Source: Shouchella rhizosphaerae (GTDB lineage Bacteria; Bacillota; Bacilli; Bacillales; Bacillaceae_D). From it: a stretch of 64,000 nucleotides of DNA. Below are positions 18,920 through 26,456 of this stretch, piece after piece. The notes beneath the pieces are model-generated. The model had not been told where the DNA came from. It saw nothing but the letters and a program-made list of their open reading frames with translations, and did not search any database. The stretch covers positions 1,109,515 through 1,173,514 of the forward strand of contig NZ_FRBS01000001.1 of the NCBI RefSeq assembly GCF_900142675.1. The letters run 5' to 3'. The stretch's first letter is position 1. Each line of letters begins with the position of its first letter. The position numbers and the translations under genes were made by a program.

Positions 18920-19564
18920 TTATAGAGAAGAAAGAGCAGCTTCAATGTCTTCTTCCCCGCTAACCACATCGAACGACTTGCCGATCGTGTTCTTCATGTC
19001 TAACACAGCAAGAAGGACATTCGCGACATCTTCACGAGGAATGTTGCCACGCTGTAAATCTACCGCAACGTTGATTTTCTGATTTCCCTTTTCATTCGTT
19101 AAACCGCCTGGACGAACAATCGTATAATCAAGCCCACTGGCTCTTAGCCATTCATCCGCATAATGCTTAGCGGCGCTATAATAAGGGGCAGAGGACATCC
19201 ATTTCTCCCGGTGGTGAACGCCAATCGCGCTGACAATCACAAAACGGCTTACGCCTGCTTGCTTTGCAGCTTCCATTGATTTAATCGCGCCATCCAAATC
19301 AATCATCATCGTTTTATCTGCGCCTGTGTGCCCGCCAGAACCTGCCGTAAAAACAATTACGTCACAGCCTTTTGCCGCTTCAGCCAATTCGCTAATTGGT
19401 CCTTCAAGGTTCGCCAGCACAGCGTCTACTCCTGCCTGTTGAAACGATTCCAACTGTTCTTTTGAACGTACCATCGCCCGTGCTTCATGAGGCGATTGCT
19501 GTTCAATCTTTTCGACAAGCTGTTTGCCAATTTGTCCGTTTGCACCGATTACAAGTACTCTCAC
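18920..19564 (-). CDS. yhfK: NAD(P)-binding SDR-like oxidoreductase YhfK
   Basis: Atypical short-chain dehydrogenase of 214 residues with N-terminal dinucleotide fold VLVIGANGQIGKQL, TAGSGGHTGADKT, and YSAAKHYADEWL as the SDR Tyr-x3-Lys-like region. B. subtilis YhfK (214 residues) agrees over the length. Substrate unknown. GTG 19564 (VRVLVIGANG) is preceded by GGTGG; the frame extends 18 codons further without a ribosome site. Confidence 0.85.
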   Translation of the reverse strand: MRVLVIGANGQIGKQLVEKIEQQSPHEARAMVRSKEQLESFQQAGVDAVLANLEGPISELAEAAKGCDVIVFTAGSGGHTGADKTMMIDLDGAIKSMEAAKQAGVSRFVIVSAIGVHHREKWMSSAPYYSAAKHYADEWLRASGLDYTIVRPGGLTNEKGNQKINVAVDLQRGNIPREDVANVLLAVLDMKNTIGKSFDVVSGEEDIEAALSSL

Positions 19565-19630
19565 TTGACCTACCACCTTTCCTCTATCTGTTTTTTCTAT
19601 ACCCTTTACATAGCTCACAAAACAATGCTA

Positions 19631-20842
19631 TCAGCTGTTTTGACTTCCCGGTATGGCCCGAGCAAGCCCTAACGCCACAAGCCATACACGTTGCGGCCCT
19701 AAATAACTGTTCACCGGTTTGTACCATTCATTCAGCGAGTGGTAACCGCCGCCCTCTCCGCCCCCTCCAAGGGTAAGGGCAGGGATGCCTTTGCTAATCG
19801 GATAATTGGCATCTGTGCTACTTGGCGGTGCTAACTCTGGAGTAAGGCCGAGTGCTTCTGTTGCCAAAACAGCCATTTCAACGATTTCAGAGTCAGCTGA
19901 TTGAACACCCACAGGACGATCGCCGACTTTTTTCGAAGATAAACGAATGGTTTGATCGCCTTCTCCTTCTTGCGAACAGGCGGTTTCGCACAACAAGAGC
20001 GCTTTTTCAGCAATGCTATCCAATTCAGCTCGGCCATTGGAACGAAGATCCAATTTAATCGTACACGTTTCAGCAATAGCTGTTGGGATCGTTCCCCCTT
20101 CCACCACACCAACATTAAACGTTGTTTTTGGCGTTTCCGGCACATCCAACGAAGCAATCGCCGCAATCGCCCGGCCAGCTGCGTGAACAGCGCTCGGCGT
20201 GCCAAAATGCTGGAAGCTATGGCCCCCCGTCCCAGAAAACGTTACTTCATAGCGGAAACTGCCAGTGCCTTGGTAAATGATTTCTTCAGGAGAAACCGAA
20301 TCAATCGAAATAAAACTAGCAATATTAGCATTTCCATCAATAAATGCTTTTACACCACGCAAATCGCCAGGTCCTTCTTCGCCAACTGTAGCTAGAAAAA
20401 CAATCGGAGCCTCCGTCTGAATACCTGTATGTTGGAAAGCACGAATAACGGACAGCAATGCCGCCAAGCCCCGGGCATCATCGGTTATGCCTGGCCCATA
20501 ATAGACACCGTCCCTTTCCTTTACGGTGACATCCGTCTCTTCTGAAAAGACAGAGTCTAAATGGGCAGACACCACAATCGCCGGCACGTCTTTTTTTCCT
20601 GGCCTAAGCCCATAGACATTGCCTTCTTCATCTTGCTTTACGTTTGTTAAACCAAGCTTCTTAAACTGTTCTTGCACATAGTTGGCCCGCTTTTCTTCTT
20701 GAAACGGCGGAGCGGGAATTTCAGCGATCGTCATTTGTTCATGCAACGTTTGCCTGTCATCGTTTTTTAAAAAAGCCAACCCTTCTTGAACACGTGGTTC
20801 AGCAATCATCGTTGTAAACTGCTTATGTAATTCCTTCTGCAA
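19631..20842 (-). CDS. M20-family metallopeptidase
   Basis: 403-residue zinc peptidase with the M20 signatures: VVSAHLDSVF (metal-ligand His and catalytic Asp), GPGITDDARGLAAL, LATVGEEGPGDLRG with the catalytic Glu-Glu, and GGTGGHSFQHFG in the dimerisation domain. Most like PepT-like tri- or dipeptidases; the exact substrate is open. Start TTG 20842 (LQKELHKQF) lies behind AAAGGAGGAGG; the upstream codons MVKRRRS are the ribosome site itself read as protein. Confidence 0.87.
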   Translation of the reverse strand: MQKELHKQFTTMIAEPRVQEGLAFLKNDDRQTLHEQMTIAEIPAPPFQEEKRANYVQEQFKKLGLTNVKQDEEGNVYGLRPGKKDVPAIVVSAHLDSVFSEETDVTVKERDGVYYGPGITDDARGLAALLSVIRAFQHTGIQTEAPIVFLATVGEEGPGDLRGVKAFIDGNANIASFISIDSVSPEEIIYQGTGSFRYEVTFSGTGGHSFQHFGTPSAVHAAGRAIAAIASLDVPETPKTTFNVGVVEGGTIPTAIAETCTIKLDLRSNGRAELDSIAEKALLLCETACSQEGEGDQTIRLSSKKVGDRPVGVQSADSEIVEMAVLATEALGLTPELAPPSSTDANYPISKGIPALTLGGGGEGGGYHSLNEWYKPVNSYLGPQRVWLVALGLARAIPGSQNS

Positions 20843-21043
20843 AACGCTCCTCCTCCTTTTCACCAAAAGGCACGGTTTCCAACCGCAGCATGTCGCTCCA
20901 CTAGCCTCGCCCTTTAGTCAAAAATGGCTTCTATAGATTCTAGTTAACCGTACTGAAACGCCCCCTTGCAAGCATTTTGCTTGAATTGCGGGCAACATCT
21001 CTTTACGATAAGCCTGAACAAACGAAAAATGGGAGGGGTTCTT

Positions 21044-22066
21044 TTGCCAAACTTAATGGACAGCTTTCAACTGAAAGAGCTTACGTTTAAAAACCGTGTC
21101 GTCATGTCGCCTATGTGCCAATATTCGGCTATAGGCAAAGACGGAATGCCGACTGACTGGCATTTGCACCATTACACGAGCAGAGCAATTGGCGGCGTTG
21201 GCCTAATTATTGTGGAAATGACCAATGTCGAGCCGAATGGGCGGATTAGCGATTACTGCCTTGGCCTTTGGTCAGACGCCCATCGCGATGCGTTTAAGCC
21301 GATTGTCGATGCAGCTCACCAATATGGTGCCAAAATCGCCATTCAAATCGCCCATGCTGGCAGAAAAGCGGAAGACGCACCTGAACCCGTTGCGCCATCC
21401 GCCCAGGCATTTGACGAAACATACAAAACCCCTCGAGCGCTGTCAGAGAACGAAATCGCTGAGATGGTACAAACGTTTAAGGCAGCAGCCCGCCGAGCAG
21501 TAGAAGCGGGATTTGACGCGATTGAACTCCATGGCGCCCATGGCTATTTAATCCATCAATTCCTTTCACCATATACGAATACACGAACAGACCGTTACGG
21601 TAAAGACCGCACGCTCTTCGCCAAAGAAGTCATTCGCGCGGTCAAAAGCGTCATCCCCGACAGCATGCCTTTATTGATGCGTATTTCAGCAACCGAATAT
21701 GTCGATGGCGGCTACGATATAGAAGAAGCCATCCGCTTCTCACAGATTTTAAAAGACGAAGGAGTCGACGTATTCGACGTCAGCTCTGGCGGCGAAGGGC
21801 CAATCGGCTCTAGAGGGCTGCCTGGAAGCCACGCAGGTTACCAAACGCCGCTGGCAAAACAGATCAAACAGGCACTATCTGTCCCTGTCATCGCCGTCGG
21901 CCGCCTCGAAAACCCTGTTTTAGCCAATGCCGTAATCGGCAATGAAGAAGCCGATCTCATCGCCGTTGGCCGCGGCCTGTTAGCCAACCCATACTGGGCC
22001 CTTGGCGCTGCGTCTGAATTACAGCTTCCTGTTGAGGCTCCTACTCAGTATAAGGCTGGGTTTTAG
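21044..22066 (+). CDS. namA: NADPH dehydrogenase (Old Yellow Enzyme)
   Basis: FMN-containing ene-reductase of the YqjM type, 340 residues. YqjM-class marks are present: Cys25 and Tyr27 in SPMCQYSA, which tune the flavin; the substrate-binding histidine pair in ELHGAHGYL; and the C-terminal FMN-phosphate site AVGRGLLANP. It reduces activated C=C bonds and helps against electrophile stress (family knowledge). Start TTG 21044 follows GGGAGGGG; the 26 upstream codons show no homology. It has its own terminator. Confidence 0.93.
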   Translation: MPNLMDSFQLKELTFKNRVVMSPMCQYSAIGKDGMPTDWHLHHYTSRAIGGVGLIIVEMTNVEPNGRISDYCLGLWSDAHRDAFKPIVDAAHQYGAKIAIQIAHAGRKAEDAPEPVAPSAQAFDETYKTPRALSENEIAEMVQTFKAAARRAVEAGFDAIELHGAHGYLIHQFLSPYTNTRTDRYGKDRTLFAKEVIRAVKSVIPDSMPLLMRISATEYVDGGYDIEEAIRFSQILKDEGVDVFDVSSGGEGPIGSRGLPGSHAGYQTPLAKQIKQALSVPVIAVGRLENPVLANAVIGNEEADLIAVGRGLLANPYWALGAASELQLPVEAPTQYKAGF

Positions 22067-22084
22067 AAAAAGAGAGGCATGTGT

Positions 22085-22116
22085 TAACGCCCCTGAAAGT
22101 CGTTTCGGGGGCGTTT
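22085..22116 (+). terminator. Rho-independent terminator after namA
   Basis: AACGCCCCTGAAA pairs with TTTCGGGGGCGTT (one G-T), followed by TTTTT. Confidence 0.9.
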
Positions 22117-22616
22117 TTATAGTTAAATGTAGTTTGGCCTATGCCAATCTCGCAAACCGATCAACAGACAAAGCCATAGGGATTCACTTGAGAAAACTAG
22201 AATTCGAGTACGGCCCACATAATGACTCTGTTAGGCGAACGATTAATACGAGGCATACTGTGTGATGTGCAGTGCCTTTAATCATTAGAGCGAATCCTTT
22301 CATAAAGGATAGCCCGTGAAGGATAGTGATTGGTCAGTATAGGCAAAACCGTAGTTATAGAGTGGGTAGTTAATGACTTGATAGTAATTTCCATAGTGAT
22401 TATTGGCTAAAGGGTATTAGCGATGATACAATAAGTGGATTGACTACGGTGGGTAAAGGTTTCGAAATTTTCTTTTCATTCCACCTAACAAAAAACAACT
22501 TTGCTATTAAAGCAGGGTTTAAAAGTAAAGTAACCTTATGATATATATTAAATGACAATTTCTTTATTAGTAAATTAGAGACTCTTTTTATGAAATATAA
22601 TAAATAGGTGATAAAG

Positions 22617-22784
22617 TTGGATGCTATAAGCACAGGATTTCAATTACTTCTAGTTATTGGTATAGTAGGGGTTTTCTTTTATCTAGTACGTTTATTCGTC
22701 GCAAAGTATTTTGAAGAATTTTATCAAAATTTATTAAAACAATTAACCCTATTAGTCAAAAAGATATTTAATAAAAGCAATTAA
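22617..22784 (+). CDS. Small single-pass membrane protein (55 aa)
   Basis: Open frame from TTG 22617, behind AGGTG at a normal distance, to TAA 22784. It encodes MDAISTGFQ, a hydrophobic helix (LLLVIGIVGVFFYLVRLFV), then a basic amphipathic tail with YFEEFYQNLLKQ. The composition is what one expects of a small phage or mobile-element protein; I do not recognise the family. AT-rich like its surroundings. Confidence 0.5.
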   Translation: MDAISTGFQLLLVIGIVGVFFYLVRLFVAKYFEEFYQNLLKQLTLLVKKIFNKSN

Positions 22785-22923
22785 ATCATTCGTTGTTTAG
22801 CCCAAGTGTAGATCAGGAGGAAAAAAGCCATCCCTAAGGGTGGGAAGAGCTGTTTGTGGAGGTTATCGCACATTAGTATGGTGTGTTTGATAAATTCGCT
22901 CGAAACAATGAAACTTCCACAAC

Positions 22924-23010
22924 TCATTCAAAGCCACAGTTAAAACGAGTAAAATAGTTCGTCCCCAATTTGTCCCCGATAATATTTTTTGAGGTTACTT
23001 TCGGTTCATA
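22924..23010 (-). pseudogene. Probable C-terminal remnant of a tyrosine integrase
   Basis: A 28-codon open stretch on the minus strand reading YEPKVTSKNIIGDKLGTNY... and ending in TGA, with no start codon or catalytic domain. Tails of the form GDKLGT-N are, as I remember them, found at the C-terminus of many Bacillota phage/ICE integrases. The DNA shows a tandem GTCCCC-AATTT-GTCCCC. It lies 41 bp from the 3' end of tRNA-Val, a common integration site. Short length keeps confidence moderate. Confidence 0.45.
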
Positions 23011-23020
23011 ACAAAAAGAA

Positions 23021-23043
23021 AAACCCTTATCACATAAGGGTTT
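23021..23043 (-). terminator. Terminator of tRNA-Val
   Basis: AAACCCTTAT / ATAAGGGTTT, perfect 10-bp stem; on the minus strand it is followed by TTCTTTTTG. Confidence 0.9.
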
Positions 23044-23050
23044 CAACAGA

Positions 23051-23123
23051 TGACCCGTACTGGGCTCGAACCAGTGACCTCTACCCTGTCAAGGTAGCGC
23101 TCTCCCAACTGAGCTAACGGATC
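23051..23123 (-). tRNA. tRNA-Val (GAC)
   Basis: Cloverleaf on the minus strand, 73 nt: acceptor GATCCGT / ACGGGTC with discriminator A, D-arm with TAGCTCAG, anticodon stem CTACC/GGTAG with loop TTGACAG (anticodon GAC), T-arm ACTGG-TTCGAGC-CCAGT. CCA is not encoded. It has its own promoter and terminator. Confidence 0.95.
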
Positions 23124-23164
23124 CAATCAGTATGTATAAGCAATGCATCTCTTGGACATTTATA

Positions 23165-23193
23165 ACTATAACCGATTTTTTCATAGAAGTCAA
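23165..23193 (-). promoter_or_regulatory. Promoter of tRNA-Val
   Basis: TTGACT, 17-bp spacer, TATAGT on the minus strand, about 40 bp upstream of the tRNA. Confidence 0.85.
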
Positions 23194-23283
23194 CTGTTAA
23201 ATTACTTGCCGAAGAGCGTGCAAGTAGGTGTCGTTCATGCTAAAATATGAAAAAAAGCATAAAGAGAGAGATGGTGACCACTG

Positions 23284-23826
23284 GTGGACAGTGAAAGTCG
23301 TTTTGAAACCCCTCGCTTGGTTTTGCGTAAACTTTTAGAAGGTGATGCAGAAGCGTTGTTTCCTTATTGGTCTGACGTGCGCGTGACAAGGTATATGAAA
23401 ATTGACACACTCCGGACGATTGATGAAGCGCGTTCGCTGATCCGCACGATTGTGAAAGAAATGGCAGAAGGAAAAGCTTCGCGGTACGTAATCAAACTAA
23501 AGGACACGGGTCACATTATTGGCACATGCGGGTTTGAAACCTTTCAAACAGAACACCATAGTGCGAAAATTAGCTATGAACTTGGGAAACCTTATTGGGG
23601 CAAAGGTTATGCGTCCGAAGCATTGCGTTGTATTTTAGCGGATGGCTTTCGGACACGCCGTCTTCATCGAGTCGAGGCTTATATCGAACCGGATAATGAC
23701 CGTTCTATTCATGCTTTACATAAACTTGGATTCATGCAGGAAGGCAGGTTGCGCGGAGCGTTATATAAAAGCAACCGTTACGTCGACCAACTCGTCTTTT
23801 CTCTCCTTCGGGAGGAAATGGAGTAA
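23284..23826 (+). CDS. GNAT N-acetyltransferase (RimJ/RimL-like)
   Basis: 180-residue acetyltransferase of the Acetyltransf_3 group. It opens FETPRLVLRKL, has the acetyl-CoA loop in ELGKPYWGKGYASEAL, and the C-terminal HRVEAYIEPDNDRSIHALHKLGF that marks the RimJ/RimL/SpeG-like branch. Substrate (ribosomal protein N-terminus, small amine or antibiotic) cannot be told. GTG start; the upstream GAGAGAGATGG region is a weak ribosome site. A strong terminator follows. Confidence 0.85.
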   Translation: MDSESRFETPRLVLRKLLEGDAEALFPYWSDVRVTRYMKIDTLRTIDEARSLIRTIVKEMAEGKASRYVIKLKDTGHIIGTCGFETFQTEHHSAKISYELGKPYWGKGYASEALRCILADGFRTRRLHRVEAYIEPDNDRSIHALHKLGFMQEGRLRGALYKSNRYVDQLVFSLLREEME

Positions 23827-23832
23827 AAAACG

Positions 23833-23862
23833 AACCGCAGCGGACAAGCTGCGGTTTTTTTT
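23833..23862. terminator. Bidirectional terminator GNAT/copZ
   Basis: AACCGCAGC / GCTGCGGTT stem with A-run before and T-run after, between convergent genes. Confidence 0.92.
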
Positions 23863-23874
23863 GCCTTCAGGAGC

Positions 23875-24081
23875 CTAATTGACTTCGTACCCCTGGTCTT
23901 CGATTTCTGCCTTGATTTTGTCTTCAGCCACCGCTGTTTCATCGTAGGAAACGGCTACTTCATTTTTGTCGAGAGATACATTGACTTCTTTTACGCCGTT
24001 TAGTTCGCCAACCGCAGTTTGAATCGCTGTTACACAATGGTTGCACGACATTCCTGACACAGAAAGGGTTATTGTTGCCAT
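23875..24081 (-). CDS. copZ: Copper chaperone CopZ
   Basis: 68-residue heavy-metal-associated domain that carries Cu(I) to the CopA exporter. The metal motif GMSCNHC gives ligands Cys13 and Cys16. ATG 24081 has GGAG eight bases upstream; the GTG three codons earlier does not fit. It lies downstream of csoR in the same direction, separated by the csoR terminator and a CsoR-type operator. The copA ATPase that follows copZ in B. subtilis is not here; the next gene is the convergent GNAT. Confidence 0.93.
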   Translation of the reverse strand: MATITLSVSGMSCNHCVTAIQTAVGELNGVKEVNVSLDKNEVAVSYDETAVAEDKIKAEIEDQGYEVN

Positions 24082-24121
24082 CCTACTCACTCCTTTTCGT
24101 TGTTCTATTTAGCATAACACA

Positions 24122-24143
24122 ATACCCCCGTTAGGTATATAGG
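24122..24143 (-). promoter_or_regulatory. CsoR-type operator at the copZ promoter
   Basis: ATACCCCCGTTAGGTAT, a GC-rich pseudo-palindrome of the form TACCCCC...GGTA, with a further ATAGGGT beside it. CsoR sites in Bacillus look alike. On the minus strand a TATGCT (-10) follows about 10 bp downstream, so the operator covers the promoter spacer. Confidence 0.7.
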
Positions 24144-24149
24144 GTGCAC

Positions 24150-24184
24150 AAAAAATCAGCAGCTTATTTTGAAAAGCGGCTGAT
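24150..24184 (-). terminator. Terminator overlapping the csoR 3' end
   Basis: ATCAGC / GCTGAT plus inner GCTT/AAGC; the csoR stop codon lies inside the hairpin, and on the minus strand a run of six T follows. Confidence 0.75.
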
Positions 24185-24463
24185 GATATCCATTAATTCT
24201 GAAATGGCTTCGTCGCCGTCGCCTTTTTTAATCGCATCTGCCACGCAATGTTTGGAATGGTCTTCAAGCATATGCATGCTTACTTTTTTCAGTGCGGCTT
24301 GGATTGCCGAAAGTTGTACAAGGACATCGACGCAATAGCGGTCTTCTTCAATCATTTTTTGGACGCCGCGCACTTGGCCTTCAATCCGTTTTAAGCGGTT
24401 TTGCAATTTTGCTTTATCTGTTGTATGGCGATGTCTCGTCCGGTCTGTGACTTGCTCTTCCAA
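24164..24463 (-). CDS. csoR: Copper-sensing repressor CsoR
   Basis: All-helical metal-sensing repressor of 99 residues. The Cu(I) ligands of the family are at Cys44, His69 and Cys73 (DRYCVDVL; LEDHSKHCV), and NRLKRIEGQVRG is the DNA-contact helix. Apo-CsoR represses the cop genes; copper releases it. I chose TTG 24463 (LEEQVTDRT) because GAGGTG stands six bases before it and the length then matches B. subtilis; GTG 24472 is an alternative. copZ is immediately downstream. Confidence 0.93.
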   Translation of the reverse strand: MEEQVTDRTRHRHTTDKAKLQNRLKRIEGQVRGVQKMIEEDRYCVDVLVQLSAIQAALKKVSMHMLEDHSKHCVADAIKKGDGDEAISELMDIISRFSK

Positions 24464-24524
24464 CCTTTTCACCTCATACCCGTTTTCTTGTTAGTATACA
24501 TGCCTTAAGGGCAGAAGTAAAAAG

Positions 24525-24722
24525 TTATCGATCCGTCTGCTCATCAATTTCAATCGTCTCAATCCGCTTTACCGTATTGGTATTTACATACGTTCCTTGG
24601 ATATTAACCCATCCTGTTTGTTGCTTTGTCCACTCGCTAATTTTTAAATTGGGGTTTTCTTCAAAGAGCCACTCATCCATCGTCCCGTCAATAAAACTGA
24701 GCACAACTTTATATGCTGGCAT
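24525..24722 (-). CDS. Conserved-looking small hypothetical protein
   Basis: 65 residues from ATG 24722 behind AAAGGAG (MPAYKVVLSFIDGTMDEWLF). It looks like a small beta-rich protein with an acidic end (IETIEIDEQTD). I do not recognise a family. The good ribosome site and the protein-like composition make it likely to be real. It lies upstream of csoR on the same strand and diverges from ykrA. Confidence 0.6.
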   Translation of the reverse strand: MPAYKVVLSFIDGTMDEWLFEENPNLKISEWTKQQTGWVNIQGTYVNTNTVKRIETIEIDEQTDR

Positions 24723-24786
24723 ACGAATCACTCCTTTTATTATCATCTTACCCGCCAGCAGTGCCTATTAACCCCCTGTATCGCAT

Positions 24787-24815
24787 TTGACAGGCAAAAT
24801 CGAGTCATGTATTGT
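24787..24815 (+). promoter_or_regulatory. Promoter of ykrA
   Basis: TTGACA (perfect), 17-bp spacer, TATTGT, about 35 bp upstream of the ykrA ATG. Confidence 0.65.
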
Positions 24816-24848
24816 TTTCATTGACAGAGTGAAGGAGGAATCGATCGG

Positions 24849-25622
24849 ATGGAGAGAGCAACTATTTTTTTTGATATTGACGGTACGTTGCTAGATGAAG
24901 AGAAGCGCCTGCCGCAATCAACAAAGCAAGCGATCGCTGCTTTAAAAGAGAAAGGACATGAAGTGGCCATTGCCACAGGGCGCGCGCCTTACTTTTTTAA
25001 GGAATTGCGCGAAGAACTAGAGATCGATTCATATATTTGCTTTAATGGCCAATACGTCGTCTTTAAAGGGGAATTGATTTACGAAAACACGCTTGATATG
25101 GACGCATTTACCGAGATGGAGCGTTATGCGTCTTCGCAGGAGCACCCTCTAGTGTTTATGGGTTCAAAAACGTATACCTCTAACCGTGAAGACCACCCTT
25201 ATGTGATTAAAAGCATCAAGACATTAAAAATTGACTTGCCCCAATACAATCCTGATTTATACAACGAGCAACCGCTCCATCAAGCATTGCTCTTTTGTGA
25301 GGAAGGCGAAGAAAAAGACTATGAAACTCGCTTTCCAGCGCTTCGCTTCGTCCGCTGGCATCCACTGTCTGTCGATGTGCTGCCTCGCGAAGGTTCAAAA
25401 GCAAATGGCATTGCCAAATTTGTTCAGCGTGCAAACATAGACTTGGCCAATGTTTATGCTTTCGGCGACCAATTAAATGATTTAGAAATGCTTTCATTTG
25501 TTGAGCATGGAGTAGCAATGGGCAATGCGCCTGAAAAAGTGAAAGCACAAGCTCGCTACGTAACAAAGCCTGTGCATGAAAATGGCATTGATCATGGCTT
25601 AAAAATGGTTGGATTACTCTAA
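24849..25622 (+). CDS. ykrA: HAD-IIB (Cof-type) phosphatase YkrA
   Basis: 257-residue haloacid-dehalogenase phosphatase. Motif I is FFDIDGTLLD (nucleophile Asp9), motif II ATGRAPYF, motif III the lysine near REGSKANGI, motif IV FGDQLNDLEM. It has the C2B cap insertion of Cof-type sugar or flavin-phosphate phosphatases. Length and wording match B. subtilis YkrA; the natural substrate is not known. It lies 20 kb from the rpoY-def region where B. subtilis keeps it, so it has moved. Confidence 0.9.
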   Translation: MERATIFFDIDGTLLDEEKRLPQSTKQAIAALKEKGHEVAIATGRAPYFFKELREELEIDSYICFNGQYVVFKGELIYENTLDMDAFTEMERYASSQEHPLVFMGSKTYTSNREDHPYVIKSIKTLKIDLPQYNPDLYNEQPLHQALLFCEEGEEKDYETRFPALRFVRWHPLSVDVLPREGSKANGIAKFVQRANIDLANVYAFGDQLNDLEMLSFVEHGVAMGNAPEKVKAQARYVTKPVHENGIDHGLKMVGLL

Positions 25623-25627
25623 TAGAC

Positions 25628-25659
25628 AAAGCCCATTCGAAACGGAGAATGGGCTTTTT
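25628..25659 (+). terminator. Terminator of ykrA
   Basis: AAAGCCCATTC / GAATGGGCTTT with an 8-base loop, followed by TT. Confidence 0.9.
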
Positions 25660-25690
25660 GTCTGCTTTTCTGATCACGGTTTGCCAAAAT

Positions 25691-25718
25691 AAAAAAACAC
25701 ATCAGTGATGTGTTTTTT
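25691..25718 (-). terminator. Terminator of tRNA-Arg
   Basis: AAAAAACACATCA / TGATGTGTTTTTT perfect stem, six bases from the tRNA 3' end. Confidence 0.92.
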
Positions 25719-25724
25719 AAAAGA

Positions 25725-25797
25725 CGCGCCTAGCAGGATTCGAACCCACAACGCGAGAACCGGAATCTCGTGTGATATCCCATTTCACCATAGGCGC
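25725..25797 (-). tRNA. tRNA-Arg (CCG)
   Basis: Cloverleaf on the minus strand, 73 nt: acceptor GCGCCTA / TAGGCGC with discriminator G, anticodon stem CGAGA/TCTCG with loop TTCCGGT (anticodon CCG, reads CGG), T-loop TTCGAAT. CCA not encoded. Confidence 0.95.
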
Positions 25798-25823
25798 CTA
25801 TAAGTATTTTAACGACATGTATA

Positions 25824-25852
25824 AGTATACTTGATTGAGAGGGAGCTGTCAA
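25824..25852 (-). promoter_or_regulatory. Promoter of tRNA-Arg
   Basis: TTGACA (perfect), 17-bp spacer, TATACT, about 25 bp upstream of the tRNA. Confidence 0.88.
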
Positions 25853-25876
25853 CAATCCATTTCTCCCTCTTTTTTA

Positions 25877-26242
25877 TTATGACAACTTGGCTGCTTCTTC
25901 TCCTTCAGCAAACATTTGCTGGAAACGTTCATTAATATCTTCTTCTGTATAGCCTGCTTCGCCTAGTCGTACGCCGAAATTTTTCGCATAGAGCTGCAAG
26001 CGCTGGGACATTTTGCTGTATTTTTTTGCTTCTGCTCCCTTTGTCTCTTTGGCGCGCCCATCAGCATTGGAGATAATATTTTCAACGACAAATAGCGCTT
26101 TCCACAATGTAGCCTCGTCCATTCCTTGATGGGCTTTGCTTAATTCATTGATCACTTCTTTGTAGAAGTTTTGAAATTCTTTAAATGAAATTTCCTCATC
26201 CATATTTAAATATTGTTGGATTCGTTCATACTGTGCTTGCAC
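25877..26242 (-). CDS. Hypothetical soluble alpha-helical protein
   Basis: 121 residues from GTG 26242, which follows AAAGGGG at good spacing. It appears all-helical and charged (VQAQYERIQQYLNMDEEISF start; later KMSQRLQLYAKNFGVRLGEA). No membrane segment, signal or motif. I do not recognise the family. Upstream codons to 26386 overlap a terminator and are not coding. Confidence 0.65.
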   Translation of the reverse strand: MQAQYERIQQYLNMDEEISFKEFQNFYKEVINELSKAHQGMDEATLWKALFVVENIISNADGRAKETKGAEAKKYSKMSQRLQLYAKNFGVRLGEAGYTEEDINERFQQMFAEGEEAAKLS

Positions 26243-26351
26243 TAGAAACACCCCTTTACACTTTGCCATTATAGCATATGCACTGCTTGCTTGCCATCTT
26301 AAGTTCATGTTTGCCAAGCGCATTTGAAGCATTGACCTACAGCAAAAATAA

Positions 26352-26377
26352 AGGCCTTCCCTTGTAAGGAAAGGCCC
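26352..26377 (-). terminator. Terminator of brxB
   Basis: On the minus strand GGCCTTTCC, loop, GGAAGGCC, then TTTATTTTT. A hairpin-bearing stretch with CGCTTAT/ATAAGCG arms and TCAGAC lies between it and the brxB stop (26390-26455). Confidence 0.8.
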
Positions 26378-26456
26378 TATGCACACCGTTTCAGCGTACT
26401 CGCTTATGAGTTCTGTATAAGCGTTTTTGCTCGATGTCTGACTATGCCAAAACGGC

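Larger units (their letters stand above)
22117..23020. other. AT-rich gene-poor scar beside tRNA-Val
   Basis: About 900 bp, visibly richer in A+T than its surroundings and with no ORF that looks like a normal gene apart from a 55-codon ORF at 22617 and the 29-codon integrase-like tail at 22924. The stretch 22120-22600 holds short degenerate repeats and many stops in all frames; I see no function there. The position directly downstream of a tRNA 3' end suggests the remains of an integrated element. Confidence 0.55.

Noticed and set aside
22002..22265. 87-codon ORF overlapping the end of namA
   Set aside because: It is the shifted frame of namA continued through the terminator; no ribosome site or protein-like composition.
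22400..22633. 77-codon minus-strand ORF in the AT-rich scar
   Set aside because: Low-complexity AT-rich reading without a usable ribosome site; the plus-strand 55-codon ORF overlaps its end and is better supported.
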